Assembly (NCBI RefSeq): GCF_900183975.1
Contig: NZ_LT853882.1
Coordinates: 1,977,501 to 2,041,500 of the forward strand
Origin: Xanthomonas fragariae
Lineage (GTDB): Bacteria > Pseudomonadota > Gammaproteobacteria > Xanthomonadales > Xanthomonadaceae
Length of the DNA stretch: 64,000 nt
Direction: 5' to 3'
Below, one piece after another: positions 31,891 to 42,484 of the stretch. Position 1 is the stretch's first letter, and each line of letters starts with the position of its first letter. The notes under the pieces were generated by a model. That model was not told the origin of the DNA, did no database searches, and was given only the letters and a program-made list of their open reading frames with translations. The position numbers were made by a program, and so were the translations under genes.

Positions 31891-33820
31891 CTTGGATCTC
31901 CGTAGAACGACGAAAACGCCGGTCGGCCGCAGTGACCAGACCACCAAGCGCCATCAGCAGCGCTCCGAGCCAGATCCAGCGGACAAACGGTTTGAGGTGA
32001 ACGCGCACCGCCCAGGCCTGATTACCCAGCGGTTCGCCAAAAGCGACATACAGATCGCCGAACGGACCGGGACGGATCGCCGCCTCGGTCAAGGTCTGCC
32101 CGCCGCTGGCGTAGCGGCGTTTTTCTGCGTGCAACATACCGACCGGCGCATCGTCCTTGAATACCTGTAGGTTGGCACGATCGGAGACGTAATTGGGCCC
32201 GTGCAGTTCTTCGACATTCTCGAAATGCAGCGCATAACGGCCGATCTGCACCTGCTCACCGGGCGCCAGCGCGACCTCGCGTTGCAGGCTCAGCGATTCC
32301 ACCAACAATGCACCGGCCAGGAACACGGCCACGCCAAGATGCGCGAGCACCATGCCCAGCATTTCGGCAGTGAGGCGCCGTCCCTTGGCCGCGCGCCGTG
32401 TCCATAGGAAGCGCAACGTGCCGAACAGCACCCAGGCCGCGCCCGCCACCCCAATGGCCGCTTTCAACTGCCCTTGCGGTGCAGCGAACCATGCCAGCAA
32501 ACCTGCTGCAATCGCCAAGCCAACCCAGGGCGCCAGCATCGCCAGCGGACGCGATGCCTGCTCGCGTTGCCAGCGGGTGAGCGGACCGAACGGCAGCAGC
32601 GCCACCAGCGGCACCATCAACACCACGAACAGCGTGCCGAAGTAGGGCGGGCCGACCGACAACTTGCCCAGGCCCAACGCGTCGGCCAGCAGCGGATACA
32701 GTGTGCCCAGCAACACCATCGCGCAGGCGCAGGTGAGCAGCAGATTGTTCAACAGCAACAGCGTCTCGCGCGAGCTGCCGGCAAACGCGCGGCGCGGGTC
32801 GTCGACCAGCGACAGGCGCGGTGCACGGATTGCGTATAGCAGCAGCGAACCGCCGACGACCGTCAGCAGGAATACCAGAATGAACATGCCGCGCGATGGC
32901 TCGGCAGCAAACGAATGCACGCTGGTCAGCACGCCCGAGCGCACCAGGAATGTACCGAGCAGCGACAACGCAAACGCGGCAATCGCCAGCAACAAGGTCC
33001 AGCTCGCGAAGCTGCCGCGCTTTTCGGTAACCGCCTGCGAATGCAGCAACGCGGTGCCTACCAGCCATGGCATGAAGCTGGCATTTTCCACCGGATCCCA
33101 GAACCACCAACCGCCCCAGCCCAGTTCGTAATACGCCCACCAACTGCCGAGCGCGATGCCGACGGTGAGCATCGACCAGGCGATGTTGGTCCACGGCCGC
33201 GTCCAACGCAGCCAGCGTGCATCCATCCGCCCTTCCAGCAATGCGGCGATGGCGAACGCAAATGGCACCGCAAAGCCGACATAGCCGCAATACAACATCG
33301 GGGGATGGATGATCAGGCCGGGGTCCTGCAGCAGCGGATTGAGATCGGCGCCTTCCAGCGGCACCGGAAACAGGCGCGCAAACGGATTGGAGGTGAACAA
33401 TAAGAAGGCCACAAAGCCGATGCTCACCAGCGCCATCACCCCGAGCACGCGCGCAATGATTTGCGCAGGCAACTGCCGCGACCAGGTCGCCACTGCGCCT
33501 GTCCACAACGCGAGTATCAAGGTCCACAGCAGTAACGAGCCTTCGTGGGCTCCCCATACCGCCGAGTAGCGATACATCACCGGCAGCAGGCTGTTGGAAT
33601 TCTCGGCGACGTAGCGCACCGAAAAGTCCTGCACTAAAAATGCATGCGCCAACAGCGCGAATGCCGCCGCGATCAGGGCCAATTGCACCAATGCCGCCGG
33701 CCGTGCGACCGCCATCCAGCTGCTGCGCCCGCGCTGTGCGCCGGCCAGCGGCAACGCGGCCTGCACCAGCGCCACCAGCAAGGACAGGACCAGTAGAAAG
33801 GTGCCCAGTTCAGGCAGCAT
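31883..33820 (-). CDS. ccmF: Heme lyase subunit CcmF
   Basis: 645 residues from ATG 33820 (MLPELGTFLLVLSLLVALVQ); a longer frame reaching 33907 reads through repeat sequence and was rejected. About 14-15 membrane helices. The heme-handling WWD motif is GWGGWWFWDPVENASFMPWL; YSAVWGAHEGSLLLW and HPPMLYCGYVGFA provide conserved His/periplasmic loops. Attaches heme from CcmE to apocytochrome c with CcmH and CcmI. Confidence 0.95.
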   Translation of the reverse strand: MLPELGTFLLVLSLLVALVQAALPLAGAQRGRSSWMAVARPAALVQLALIAAAFALLAHAFLVQDFSVRYVAENSNSLLPVMYRYSAVWGAHEGSLLLWTLILALWTGAVATWSRQLPAQIIARVLGVMALVSIGFVAFLLFTSNPFARLFPVPLEGADLNPLLQDPGLIIHPPMLYCGYVGFAVPFAFAIAALLEGRMDARWLRWTRPWTNIAWSMLTVGIALGSWWAYYELGWGGWWFWDPVENASFMPWLVGTALLHSQAVTEKRGSFASWTLLLAIAAFALSLLGTFLVRSGVLTSVHSFAAEPSRGMFILVFLLTVVGGSLLLYAIRAPRLSLVDDPRRAFAGSSRETLLLLNNLLLTCACAMVLLGTLYPLLADALGLGKLSVGPPYFGTLFVVLMVPLVALLPFGPLTRWQREQASRPLAMLAPWVGLAIAAGLLAWFAAPQGQLKAAIGVAGAAWVLFGTLRFLWTRRAAKGRRLTAEMLGMVLAHLGVAVFLAGALLVESLSLQREVALAPGEQVQIGRYALHFENVEELHGPNYVSDRANLQVFKDDAPVGMLHAEKRRYASGGQTLTEAAIRPGPFGDLYVAFGEPLGNQAWAVRVHLKPFVRWIWLGALLMALGGLVTAADRRFRRSTEIQDV

Positions 33821-34033
33821 TGGCGAGCCGGGAGCGGGGATCCGGGATTTGGGACCCTGGAAAAGTGAAAGGCCGGAACCCTGGAAAAGCAAAAGATCGG
33901 GTCCCAAAACACATTGTCCGGTGCGTCCCGGTCGTACGCTTCCTGGCGGCTACGTCCCGCTTCCCGGCCCTGGCAAAAGACCCAGCACTCGGCTTTGCCT
34001 GGGTTCCCGGTCGGTGGTCCCCGGTCCCGATCT
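33821..34033. repeat. Repeat-rich spacer between ccmE and ccmF
   Basis: The 213-bp gap is the only large break inside the ccm operon. It holds two direct copies of ACCCTGGAAAAG (about 33855 and 33879), the string GGGATCCGGGATTTGGGA at the ccmF side and CCCGGTCGGTGGTCCCCGGTCCC at the ccmE side, again the GGGAATCGGG/GGGGACC-type dispersed repeat. The inverted ends could form a long hairpin in the operon mRNA. Confidence 0.6.
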
Positions 34034-34646
<613 letters not shown>

Positions 34647-34650
<4 letters not shown>

Positions 34651-35399
34651 GCCGCGCCCTCCTGCGCGTCGCGCACGATCCATGCCTTGCCGGCCTCGCG
34701 TTGCAGATTGTCGGCACGCGCGCGCGTCAACAGCGAACCGGCGAACCAGAACTTGGTGCCGATCACCATCAACCACAGCGGCAGCAGCATGCTGGCGTCG
34801 ATGGTCGAGGGGCCGAGCAAGCGAATGCTCTGGCCTTGATGCAGCGAGTTCCACCAAACCACCGAATAGCGGATCACCGGCAGCAGCGCCACCCCGACGA
34901 TCGCCAGCAGCGCGGCCGCGCGCGCAGCCTGACGGCGGTCATCGATGGCGTAGTACAGACCGATCACGCCCAGATAGAGAAACAGCAGGATCAACTCGGC
35001 GGTCAGGCGCGGATCCCAATCCCACCAGGCGCCCCACATCGGCTTGCCCCAGATGCTGCCGGTCAGCAGGGTGATGACGGTAAACGCGGCACCGATTGGC
35101 GCGCAGGCCATCGCCAGGATCTCGCAGATTTTAATGCGCCAGATCAGCGCGATCGCCGCATACAACGCCATCAGCCCGAACACGAACAGGCTCATCCACG
35201 CGCTCGGCACATGGATATAGAGAATGCGGAAACTATCACCTTGCTTGTAGTCGGCCGGCACTGCAAACAAGGCCTGCCAAATGCCGACTCCCAGCAACAG
35301 CGCAGCCAGCGCGTAGCACCACGGCGCCCAGCGCGCAGTGAAACGGTCGAAGATCGGGGGGGAGGCGAGTTGGTGGAACCAGCGGACGACAACGTTCAT
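34647..35399 (-). CDS. ccmC: Heme exporter/handling protein CcmC
   Basis: 250 residues, six membrane helices. WWD motif GAWWDWDPRLTAELIL between helices, flanked by conserved His in LYIHVPSAWMSL and WWNSLHQGQSIRLLG. Binds heme at the periplasmic face and loads it on CcmE. Follows ccmB after 94 bp without a visible gene. Confidence 0.95.
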
Positions 35400-35493
35400 G
35401 CGATGGCAGTAGCCTTTGGAATGGCGTTGGCTCTCGAAACAGCAACAACGCGCTGAGCGGAGCGTCCTATCGACAGCGCATCGACTGCACGGC

Positions 35494-36189
35494 TCAACTC
35501 AACGAAATGCGGATCGCGGCAGCTGCCGCCAGCGGTGCCAGGACCACCCCGATTACCAATCCGGCGCTCAACAACAACAACGCACCCACCGCATCCTGGC
35601 CTTGTCCGCTTGCCGCCACGCTACCGGCACCGAACACCAACACCGGCACATACAGCGGCAACGCTAGCAACGCCACAAGAATACCAGAGCGTTTCATTGT
35701 CACCGTCAGCGCTGCAACCACCGCGCCGAGCAGGCTTAGAAGCGGTGTTCCCAGCGCCAACGATGCCAGCAATACCGGGAGTTGGTCATGTGGCAGGTGC
35801 AGCAATTCGCCCAGCAGCGGCGTCACCGCGATCAACGGCAACGCACTGGTCGCCCAATGCAGCAGTACGCGCACCGCGATCAGCCACGCCAGCGGCACCG
35901 GTGCCAGCAGCCATTGCTCCATCGAGCCGTCTTCCACATCGCTACGGAACAGCGCATCCAGCGACAGCAAACCGGCCAGCAGCACCGACAACCACAGCAC
36001 CGCCGGCGCAGCCTGCGCGAGCAGGTCCGGGCGCCCGCCCAGGCCCAGCGCGAACAAGACCACGATCAGCAGCGCGAACAGGGCAGGCTGCAAGGCATCG
36101 CTGCGACGGCGCCACAGCAGTTGCAGGTCGCGACTCAGTAATGCGCGCGCCGCCTGCCAGAGCGAGGGCTGTGGCGAATGGGTGCTCAC
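35494..36189 (-). CDS. ccmB: Heme ABC exporter permease CcmB
   Basis: 231 residues from GTG 36189, overlapping the ccmA stop (GTGA). Six hydrophobic segments; conserved stretches [20 protein letters not shown] near the start and [20 protein letters not shown]. Forms the transmembrane part of CcmAB, which powers release of CcmE. Confidence 0.93.
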   Translation of the reverse strand: MSTHSPQPSLWQAARALLSRDLQLLWRRRSDALQPALFALLIVVLFALGLGGRPDLLAQAAPAVLWLSVLLAGLLSLDALFRSDVEDGSMEQWLLAPVPLAWLIAVRVLLHWATSALPLIAVTPLLGELLHLPHDQLPVLLASLALGTPLLSLLGAVVAALTVTMKRSGILVALLALPLYVPVLVFGAGSVAASGQGQDAVGALLLLSAGLVIGVVLAPLAAAAAIRISLS

Positions 36190-36830
36190 GCCGCAGCCTC
36201 CAACGTGAGCATGCGGGTGCGCACCGGCGGCGCTGCGTAGGCGCCGTGAGTGGTCACCAGCGCCGCACCGCCACCGCGCAGATGCGCGCAGATCATCCGG
36301 TTGACCAGGGTGATGCCGTCCAGATCCAGGTTGGCGTAGGGCTCGTCCAGCAGCCACAGCGGCGCCGGCGACAGCCAGATCCGGGCAAGCGCCAGGCGCT
36401 TGCGTTGGCCGGCCGACAACTGCCGCACCAGTGCATCTTCGTAACCGGCCAGACCGACGATCGCCAGCGCGCTTCCAGGCATCTGCTTGGCCCGGCGGCC
36501 ATGCAGGCCACACAGGAAATGCAGGTTCTCCAGCGTGCTGAGGTCGGCCTTCAGACCGGGTAGGTGACCTAGATAGACAATGAAGCGGCTGCGGTCGCCG
36601 CGCCGCACGGTCTTGCCGTCGATCTGGATCTCGCCACGCTCCACATGCAGCAAGCCGGCCAGCACGCGCAATAGCGTGGTCTTGCCGGCGCCGTTGTCGC
36701 CTTGCACCAGCAACGCCTCGCCCGCATCGACGTGGAAATCCAGCGGGCCGAACACCGGCTCCTCGTTGCGGCTGAAAGCCAGGGCGCGCGCCGCCAGCAG
36801 CGGTGGCGCAGTGAGCAGCGGTTCGATCAT
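36186..36830 (-). CDS. ccmA: Heme ABC exporter ATPase CcmA
   Basis: 214 residues from ATG 36830 ([20 protein letters not shown]), which fits the usual ~205-215 length; an in-frame ATG at 36884 is an alternative. Walker [23 protein letters not shown] signature [14 protein letters not shown], Walker [14 protein letters not shown]-loop [10 protein letters not shown]. First gene of the ccm operon; the promoter must lie in the ~200 bp shared with the divergent aminotransferase. Confidence 0.94.
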   Translation of the reverse strand: MIEPLLTAPPLLAARALAFSRNEEPVFGPLDFHVDAGEALLVQGDNGAGKTTLLRVLAGLLHVERGEIQIDGKTVRRGDRSRFIVYLGHLPGLKADLSTLENLHFLCGLHGRRAKQMPGSALAIVGLAGYEDALVRQLSAGQRKRLALARIWLSPAPLWLLDEPYANLDLDGITLVNRMICAHLRGGGAALVTTHGAYAAPPVRTRMLTLEAAA

Positions 36831-37049
36831 CGGTGCAGCGGGCTCCCGTCGCCGGACGGTAGTAAGGGGAAAAGGCTGGCGCATGACGCGCTCCACACAG
36901 GACGCGCATTGTAGCGACGATGGCCGCGTGCCGGGAGCGCGTCGCGCGGGGTGATGTGTCCGGGCACGCCGTTTTACACCGGCCGGGCGCATCGGCATGG
37001 CGGCTTTGCGTACACTCGCGGTCCTCCGTTTCTTGTCCGGACAGGCACG

Positions 37050-38198
37050 ATGCTCCTCACGACCAAGTTGCCCAAGGTGGGCACCACCATCTTCACCGTC
37101 ATGTCGCAGCTGGCGGCCGAGCACGGCGCGGTCAACCTTGGCCAGGGCTTTCCCGATTTCGAGGTGCCGTTGCGGCTGGTCGAAGAGCTCGAACGCGCCA
37201 TGCGCGCCGGCCACAATCAGTACCCGCCCATGACCGGGGTGGCGGCGTTGCGTCAAGCCATCGCCGGCAAGGCGCAGCGTTGCTATGGCGCGCAGGTCGA
37301 TGCCGATGCCGAGATCACCGTCACCAGCGGCGCCACCGAGGCGATCTTCAACGCCATCCACGCGGTGGTGCGGGCGGGCGAAGAGGTCATCGTGCTGGAC
37401 CCGGCCTACGACTGCTACGAGCCGGCGATCGATCTGGCCGGTGCGCGCGCAGTGCACGTGGCGCTAGAGCCGCAGACCTTCGCTGTCGACTGGGATGCAT
37501 TGCGCGCAGCAATCACACCGAACACGCGCTTGTTGATGATCAATTCGCCGCATAACCCGTCCGGCGCGATGCTCTCTGCCAGCGACATGCAGACGCTGAC
37601 CGAGTTGCTGCATGGCACTGATATCTTCCTATTGTCGGACGAAGTTTACGAACACATCGTGTTCGACGGACGCCGTCACGAGTCGGTCCTGTATTGGCCG
37701 GAACTGCGCGAACGCGCATTCGTAATTTCCAGCTTCGGCAAGACCTATCACTGCACCGGCTGGAAGATCGGCTACGCCATCGCACCGCCGGCACTGAGCG
37801 CTGAATTCCGCAAGGTGCATCAGTACAACACCTTCACCAGCTTCGGCCCGGCCCAGCACGCCTTTGCCGCGATGATCCGCGACGAACCCGAACACGACCA
37901 ACACCTCGGCGCTTTTTATCAAGCCAAGCGCGACCGTTTCCGCGAGCAGTTGCTGACCACGCGCTTGACGCCATTGCCAGTACCCGGCGGTTATTTTCAG
38001 TTGGTCGACTATTCGGCGATCAGCGATCTGCCCGATACCGAGTTCGTGAAGTGGCTGACGGTGGAGAAGGGCGTGGCTGCGATTCCGTTGTCGCCGTTCT
38101 ACAAGACCGCCCCCGCCAGCCAGCGTTTGGCCAGGCTGTGCTTCGCCAAAAACGAGGCGACATTGGATGCGGCAATCGCGCGCTTGCAGAAGCTCTGA
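37050..38198 (+). CDS. PLP-dependent aminotransferase (methionine/glutamine transaminase type)
   Basis: 382 residues from ATG 37050 ([20 protein letters not shown]). Fold type I, class [82 protein letters not shown], and PLP Lys in [16 protein letters not shown]. This is the YbdL/kynurenine-aminotransferase-like subgroup, which prefers Met, Gln and aromatic acids. The next gene, an omega-amidase, would remove the alpha-ketoglutaramate produced when Gln is donor, drawing the reaction forward. Confidence 0.9.
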   Translation: MLLTTKLPKVGTTIFTVMSQLAAEHGAVNLGQGFPDFEVPLRLVEELERAMRAGHNQYPPMTGVAALRQAIAGKAQRCYGAQVDADAEITVTSGATEAIFNAIHAVVRAGEEVIVLDPAYDCYEPAIDLAGARAVHVALEPQTFAVDWDALRAAITPNTRLLMINSPHNPSGAMLSASDMQTLTELLHGTDIFLLSDEVYEHIVFDGRRHESVLYWPELRERAFVISSFGKTYHCTGWKIGYAIAPPALSAEFRKVHQYNTFTSFGPAQHAFAAMIRDEPEHDQHLGAFYQAKRDRFREQLLTTRLTPLPVPGGYFQLVDYSAISDLPDTEFVKWLTVEKGVAAIPLSPFYKTAPASQRLARLCFAKNEATLDAAIARLQKL

Positions 38199-38354
38199 CG
38201 AGCTGGGATCAGTGAGTCAGGATATGGAATTTGCAACGGCGGTTGGTCATTTTTTGATGTGAATCCGCAGAAAGCACGATGACTTGAAGCCGCACCAAAA
38301 CCCGCTGTCCGAATCCCGATTTTCCATTCTCCGTTCTCCATTCTTGAGCTTCCC

Positions 38355-39155
38355 ATGCACGAGCTCCGCATCTCGCTCATCCAAGGCGACACCCGCTGGC
38401 ACGACCCCGCTGGCAATCGCGACTACTACGGCGCACTGCTGGAGCCATTGGCGGGGCAGACCGATCTGGTGATCCTGCCGGAGACCTTTACCACCGGGTT
38501 CTCCAACGATCTCATTGACAAAGCCGAGGGGATGGACGGGCCGACCGTAGCCTGGGTGAGTGCCCAAGCCGCCCGTCTGGGCGCGGCGGTGACCGGCAGC
38601 GTGCAGCTGAGCACCGAACAGGGCGTATTCAATCGGCTGCTGTGGGCCACACCCGATGGCGCGCTACAGTATTACGACAAGCGCCATCTGTTCCGCTTCG
38701 GCAACGAGCACCTGCGCTATGCGGCCGGGCGGGAGCGTCTGACGGTGCAATGGAAGGGCTGGCGGATCAATCCGCAGGTCTGTTACGACCTGCGTTTTCC
38801 AGTGTTCTGCCGCAACCGCTTCGATGTCGAGCGACCGGGTCAGCTGGATTTCGATCTGCAGTTGTTCGTGGCCAACTGGCCGTCTGCCCGTGCGTATGCT
38901 TGGAAGACGCTGCTACGCGCACGGGCGATCGAAAACCTGTGCTTTGTCGCGGCGGTCAATCGCGTCGGCGTTGATGGCAACCAGCTGCACTACGCCGGAG
39001 ATAGTGCGGTGATCGATTTCCTCGGCCAGACGCAGGTGGAGATCCGCCAGCAGCCGCAAGTGGTTACCACCACCATCAGTGCAGCGGCATTGGTAGAACA
39101 TCGCGCGCGTTTCCCGGCGATGCTGGATGCCGATGCCTTTGCGCTGACGGAATAA
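38355..39155 (+). CDS. Carbon-nitrogen hydrolase, omega-amidase (YafV/NIT2 type)
   Basis: 266 residues. Nitrilase-superfamily triad: Glu43 (VILPETFTTGFSND), Lys109 (YYDKRHLFRFG) and Cys143 (NPQVCYDLRFPVF); the DLRFPVFCRN context and the following NWPSARAYAWKTLLRARAIEN are typical of YafV. Predicted to hydrolyse alpha-ketoglutaramate or alpha-ketosuccinamate. The 156-bp spacer from the aminotransferase contains a CCATTCTCC/CCGTTCTCC repeat next to a CGAATCCCGATT string. Confidence 0.9.
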   Translation: MHELRISLIQGDTRWHDPAGNRDYYGALLEPLAGQTDLVILPETFTTGFSNDLIDKAEGMDGPTVAWVSAQAARLGAAVTGSVQLSTEQGVFNRLLWATPDGALQYYDKRHLFRFGNEHLRYAAGRERLTVQWKGWRINPQVCYDLRFPVFCRNRFDVERPGQLDFDLQLFVANWPSARAYAWKTLLRARAIENLCFVAAVNRVGVDGNQLHYAGDSAVIDFLGQTQVEIRQQPQVVTTTISAAALVEHRARFPAMLDADAFALTE

Positions 39156-39240
39156 GTCGGGAGTCGGGATTGAGGATTCGCAACAGCGAGCACACTATCG
39201 CCTGTGTCAATAACGCTTGCACTAATCCCCGATCCCGGCT
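39155..39240. terminator. Inverted repeat between convergent genes, probable bidirectional terminator
   Basis: AGTCGGGAGTCGGGATT just after the omega-amidase stop is mirrored imperfectly by AATCCCCGATCCCGGCT at about 39224, overlapping the end of the glutaminyl cyclotransferase gene. The arms belong to the same GGGAATCGGG-type repeat seen elsewhere. No U-run, so termination is an inference from position. Confidence 0.45.
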
Positions 39241-40042
39241 ACTCAGAGCCCGAGTTGACCGCAGCCGGCAACAAAGGCTCCAGCTGGATTTGGTAAACCT
39301 TCGGCCAGCGCTTGCCGGTCACGAATAGTCGATCGTGCTCGGTGTCGTAGGCGATGCCGTTGAGCACATCGTTAGTGGGGTTCGTCAGCGTGTCGGCATC
39401 CGGTACCAGCGCCTTCAGATCGATCCATGCAACCACTTTGCCGCTGGCCGGATCGATGCGTGCGATGCGCGTGGTCAGCCAAACGTTTGCCAATAACTCG
39501 CCTTTGACCCATTCCAACTCGTTGAGATTATCCAGCGGTTTGCCGCGCTCTGTGACCTTGATGCGGCCGACCTGCTGCAACGTCTGCGGATCCAGCCGGC
39601 GGATGCTGGCGGTGCCATCGCTCATGTACAGGCTGGTGGCGTCGCGGGTCAGTGCCCAGCCTTCACCGGAATAGGCGAACTGCGATCGCGGCTTTAGCGT
39701 GGCCAGGTCGTAGAGAAAGCCACGCTGATTGCGCCAGGTCAGCTGGATCAGCCGGTCGTGCCAGGCCACGATGCCTTCGCCGTAATAAGGCGGTGGCGTA
39801 GTGACCTGCTGCAGGACTCGACCGGTCTCCAGATCGACCTTGCGCACGCTGGACTGGCCAAGTTCGCCGGTACCCTCGTACAGATGTCCGTCGAGATAAA
39901 ACAGGCCTTCGGTAAAGGCAGCAGTGTCGTGCGGATAGATCCTGACGACGGTATAGCCCTGAGTCGGAATCGCCTCGCTGCAATGGGCGAGAGACGGAAG
40001 CAGCAGGGCGACGAAGAGTAAGCTGTAGGCGGTGCGTGACAT
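39239..40042 (-). CDS. Glutaminyl-peptide cyclotransferase (plant/bacterial type II, beta-propeller)
   Basis: 267 residues with a signal peptide ending AHC-S (possible lipoprotein, LAHCSEA). Repeated blades: YPHDTAAFTEGLFYLDGHLY, EGTGELGQSSVRKVDLETG, YYGEGIVAWHDRLIQLTW, SGEGWALTRDATSLYMSDG, NELEWVKGELLANVW, and NDVLNGIAYDTEHDRLFVTG. These match the five-bladed plant-type QC family, of which a Xanthomonas campestris enzyme has a known structure. Forms pyroglutamate at N-termini of secreted proteins in the periplasm. Confidence 0.93.
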   Translation of the reverse strand: MSRTAYSLLFVALLLPSLAHCSEAIPTQGYTVVRIYPHDTAAFTEGLFYLDGHLYEGTGELGQSSVRKVDLETGRVLQQVTTPPPYYGEGIVAWHDRLIQLTWRNQRGFLYDLATLKPRSQFAYSGEGWALTRDATSLYMSDGTASIRRLDPQTLQQVGRIKVTERGKPLDNLNELEWVKGELLANVWLTTRIARIDPASGKVVAWIDLKALVPDADTLTNPTNDVLNGIAYDTEHDRLFVTGKRWPKVYQIQLEPLLPAAVNSGSE

Positions 40043-40212
40043 GCCGTGATCATCCCATGCCTATGCTTAGGCAGTGGGTCGCAGCGTTGCAGACCTGTAG
40101 CTTGCGAAGTAGTGATTCGCTGAACAGTCGCATGCGCCACGCCGTCACGTTGTCGCGGCTGCCCCATGGGCGCTGCTAGGCTCGGCGCCACATCCGCTAT
40201 GGGAATACTCAC

Positions 40213-40650
40213 ATGATCAAGTCGCTCTGTCTTCTCGCGCTGCTTGGCGCCGCCATGCTTGCACCGCAGGCGCAGGCCGCAGGCAATATCGACTGCAAGC
40301 TGTCATTCGACCTGTCGAGCTGGTCGGTGTTCTACAAGACTGCCAAGGGCACCGGCACCATCACGTGCGACAACGGCGCGGTGATCCCGATCAAGATCTC
40401 CAGCAAGGGCGGTGGTCTGACCGTCGGTAAGTCGACGATCGTCGGCGGCCGCGGCACCTTCTCCGGCGCCTATAGTCTCAATGATCTGTTCGGCACCTAT
40501 GCAGCTGCCGAAGCGCATGCCGGTATCATGAAGTCCAGTACCGCGCAGGTGGTCACCAAGGGCGATATCTCGCTGGCCCTGGCCGGTACGGGTGAGGGCG
40601 TCGATCTGGGCATCAACGTCGGCAACTTCGTGATCGAGCGTCGCAAGTAA
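40213..40650 (+). CDS. Secreted glycine-rich protein of unknown function
   Basis: 145 residues. Signal peptide MIKSLCLLALLGAAMLAPQAQA, then a compact Gly/Ser/Thr-rich domain with two Cys (NIDCKLSFDLSSW and GTITCDNGAVIPIKI) that may pair, and repeated GG turns (KGGGLTVGKSTIVGGRGTFSG). Ends GINVGNFVIERRK. Looks like a small beta-barrel or beta-sandwich periplasmic protein; I do not recognise the family. Single gene divergent from the cyclotransferase. Confidence 0.7.
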   Translation: MIKSLCLLALLGAAMLAPQAQAAGNIDCKLSFDLSSWSVFYKTAKGTGTITCDNGAVIPIKISSKGGGLTVGKSTIVGGRGTFSGAYSLNDLFGTYAAAEAHAGIMKSSTAQVVTKGDISLALAGTGEGVDLGINVGNFVIERRK

Positions 40651-40803
40651 GGCACGGCTTGCCGCATGTCCTCGCCGCATGTCGTAGAGGTTGCAGCCTG
40701 GGTGCGAGACGCTTGCGATACAGCCTCATCGCACCCTGGTCTACTCGGTCCGGGTAGCTGTCGATGCGCTTGCTATATGCGCTTCGCAACACGACCTCAG
40801 CAC

Positions 40804-40839
40804 CACTAAAAACGGCCCCATGCAGGGCCGTTTTTAGTG
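40804..40839. terminator. Bidirectional rho-independent terminator
   Basis: Perfect 15-bp stem CACTAAAAACGGCCC / GGGCCGTTTTTAGTG with a 6-base CATGCA loop. A/T-rich stem bases give a U-run in both directions. It ends the scpA-scpB-rluB operon on the minus strand and can also stop transcription from the secreted protein gene. Confidence 0.93.
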
Positions 40840-40852
40840 CGCGTGTCGCAGC

Positions 40853-42484
40853 TTAGCGCCCGCGATTGCCACCGCCACCGGGCGGTCGACGGTTTCCGCC
40901 TGGCGGACGGCTACCCGGGCCACCTGGACCGCGGGGTGCACCACCCGGACCGCCGGGACAGCGATTATCGCCAGGGCCACGGTTGCCACCAGGGCCGCCA
41001 GGACGCGCACCGGTCGGACGACCGTCCGCCGGGCGTGCCGTACCGTACGGGCTGAATCCCGGATTGGCATGATCGGACGGGAAGCTCGGTGCATTGCCCG
41101 GGTGACCATAGGGGTGCTTGCGCTGACCCTGGCCTTGACCCTGCGACTGACCCTGGCCGCCACCGGCGCCGCCACGACCTGGGCCGCCCGCACCGGGACG
41201 TGGGTTGCCCTGACCGCTGGCGCCTGGACCCTTCTTCGCATACGGGCGTGCCTGGCCAGTGCCCGGGCCGCTGGGGCCGGCATTGCGGTGGCCACTTGGG
41301 CCGGTACTCACGCCATCAGGCACATACCAGCTACGGAACGCGGCCGGGTTGCCATCTGGCAGCGCGCGGTCGCCCTTGCCGGGCGCGCGCTGCTTGAACG
41401 GCCGCTGCTGCGACTGTCGGGCGGCGGCTTCGCCGCTGACGGTGAGGCCACCGTTGTAACCGCCGGGCTTACCGCGACCACGGCCGCCGCGCTCTTCGCG
41501 CGGGTTGTCGAAACGGCGCAGCTCGCGGCCTTCATCGGCGCCGGAGGTCTGGCCGTTGACATAAGCGTTACTGCGGCCCTCGCGTGAGACATGCACGGTG
41601 GACTTGGCCGCGCGACGCTGGCCGATCACCGGCTGTAGCGTCAGTGCCGACGGCGCGCCTTCTTCCAGCTTGAGTTCGGCGCGTAGCGCGTCGACCTTTT
41701 CCTGCGGCACTTCGACCGATTTGCCACGCAGCAGTTCGCGCGGCAGCGAGATCTTGCCGTAGCGGCTGCGCTTGAGGCGACTGACCTGGCAGCCTTGTGA
41801 CTCCCACAAGCGGCGCACTTCGCGGTTGCGGCCTTCCTTGACCACCACCCGGAACCAGTCGTGCGAGTCGGTGCCGCCGATGCGTTCGATCTGGTCGAAC
41901 TTGGCGCCGCCGTCTTCCAGCAGTACGCCGCGCGACAGGCGCTCGATGATGGCGTCGGAGACTTTTTCTTCGTTTTCCGGGGCGCGCACGCGTACCACGT
42001 ATTCGCGCTCGACCTCGTAGGAGGGATGCATCATTGCGTTGGCCAACTCGCCGTCGGTGGTCAGCAGCAACAGGCCGGTGGTGTTGATGTCCAGGCGACC
42101 GATCGCGATCCAGCGCGAGCCTTTCAGTGCCGGCAGCGACTCGAACACGGTTGGGCGGCCTTCGGGGTCTTCGCGCGTGGTCACTTCGCCTTCGGGCTTG
42201 TTGTAGATCAGCACGCGCGAAGGTTCGGTCAGCGCGCTGGCTACGAAACTGCGGCCGTCCAGCTCGATCTTGTCGCCGCTGCGCACCGACATGCCGGTCT
42301 GCGCAACGGCGCCATTGACCTTGATCAGGCCATCGGCAATGCGCTGTTCCAGCGCGCGACGCGAACCCAGGCCGGCCTGGGCCAGCACCTTGTGCAGGCG
42401 CTCTTCCAGCTTCGGTACTTCGGGCGCGCTGTCGCGCTTGAGGGAAAGCTTGTTCAACGACAGCTTGCGGGGGGTGTCACTCAT
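40853..42484 (-). CDS. rluB: 23S rRNA pseudouridine(2605) synthase with long Gly/Pro/Arg-rich tail
   Basis: 543 residues from ATG 42484, overlapping the scpB stop by 8 bp. S4 domain (LEERLHKVLAQAGLGSRRAL, about residues 28-85), then the RsuA/RluB catalytic domain with GRLDINTTGLLLLTTDGELA holding the catalytic Asp, and EGRNREVRRLWESQGCQVSR. The fold ends near residue 260; the remaining ~280 residues are low-complexity Gly/Pro/Arg/Gln/Asn (GQGQSQGQGQGQR, GGPGGAPRGPGGPGSRPPGG), almost certainly disordered and RNA-binding in character. E. coli RluB is about 290 residues with a shorter basic tail. Confidence 0.92.
   Translation of the reverse strand: MSDTPRKLSLNKLSLKRDSAPEVPKLEERLHKVLAQAGLGSRRALEQRIADGLIKVNGAVAQTGMSVRSGDKIELDGRSFVASALTEPSRVLIYNKPEGEVTTREDPEGRPTVFESLPALKGSRWIAIGRLDINTTGLLLLTTDGELANAMMHPSYEVEREYVVRVRAPENEEKVSDAIIERLSRGVLLEDGGAKFDQIERIGGTDSHDWFRVVVKEGRNREVRRLWESQGCQVSRLKRSRYGKISLPRELLRGKSVEVPQEKVDALRAELKLEEGAPSALTLQPVIGQRRAAKSTVHVSREGRSNAYVNGQTSGADEGRELRRFDNPREERGGRGRGKPGGYNGGLTVSGEAAARQSQQRPFKQRAPGKGDRALPDGNPAAFRSWYVPDGVSTGPSGHRNAGPSGPGTGQARPYAKKGPGASGQGNPRPGAGGPGRGGAGGGQGQSQGQGQGQRKHPYGHPGNAPSFPSDHANPGFSPYGTARPADGRPTGARPGGPGGNRGPGDNRCPGGPGGAPRGPGGPGSRPPGGNRRPPGGGGNRGR

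Noticed and set aside
33821..33907. 29-residue N-terminal extension of CcmF
   Set aside because: It is translated from the repeat block and is absent from the normal CcmF start MLPELGTFLL.
41081..41250. Possible CRISPR-like or VNTR array in the rluB 3' half
   Set aside because: The repetitiveness comes from codon runs for Gly, Pro, Gln and Arg in the tail; there are no regular repeat-spacer units.
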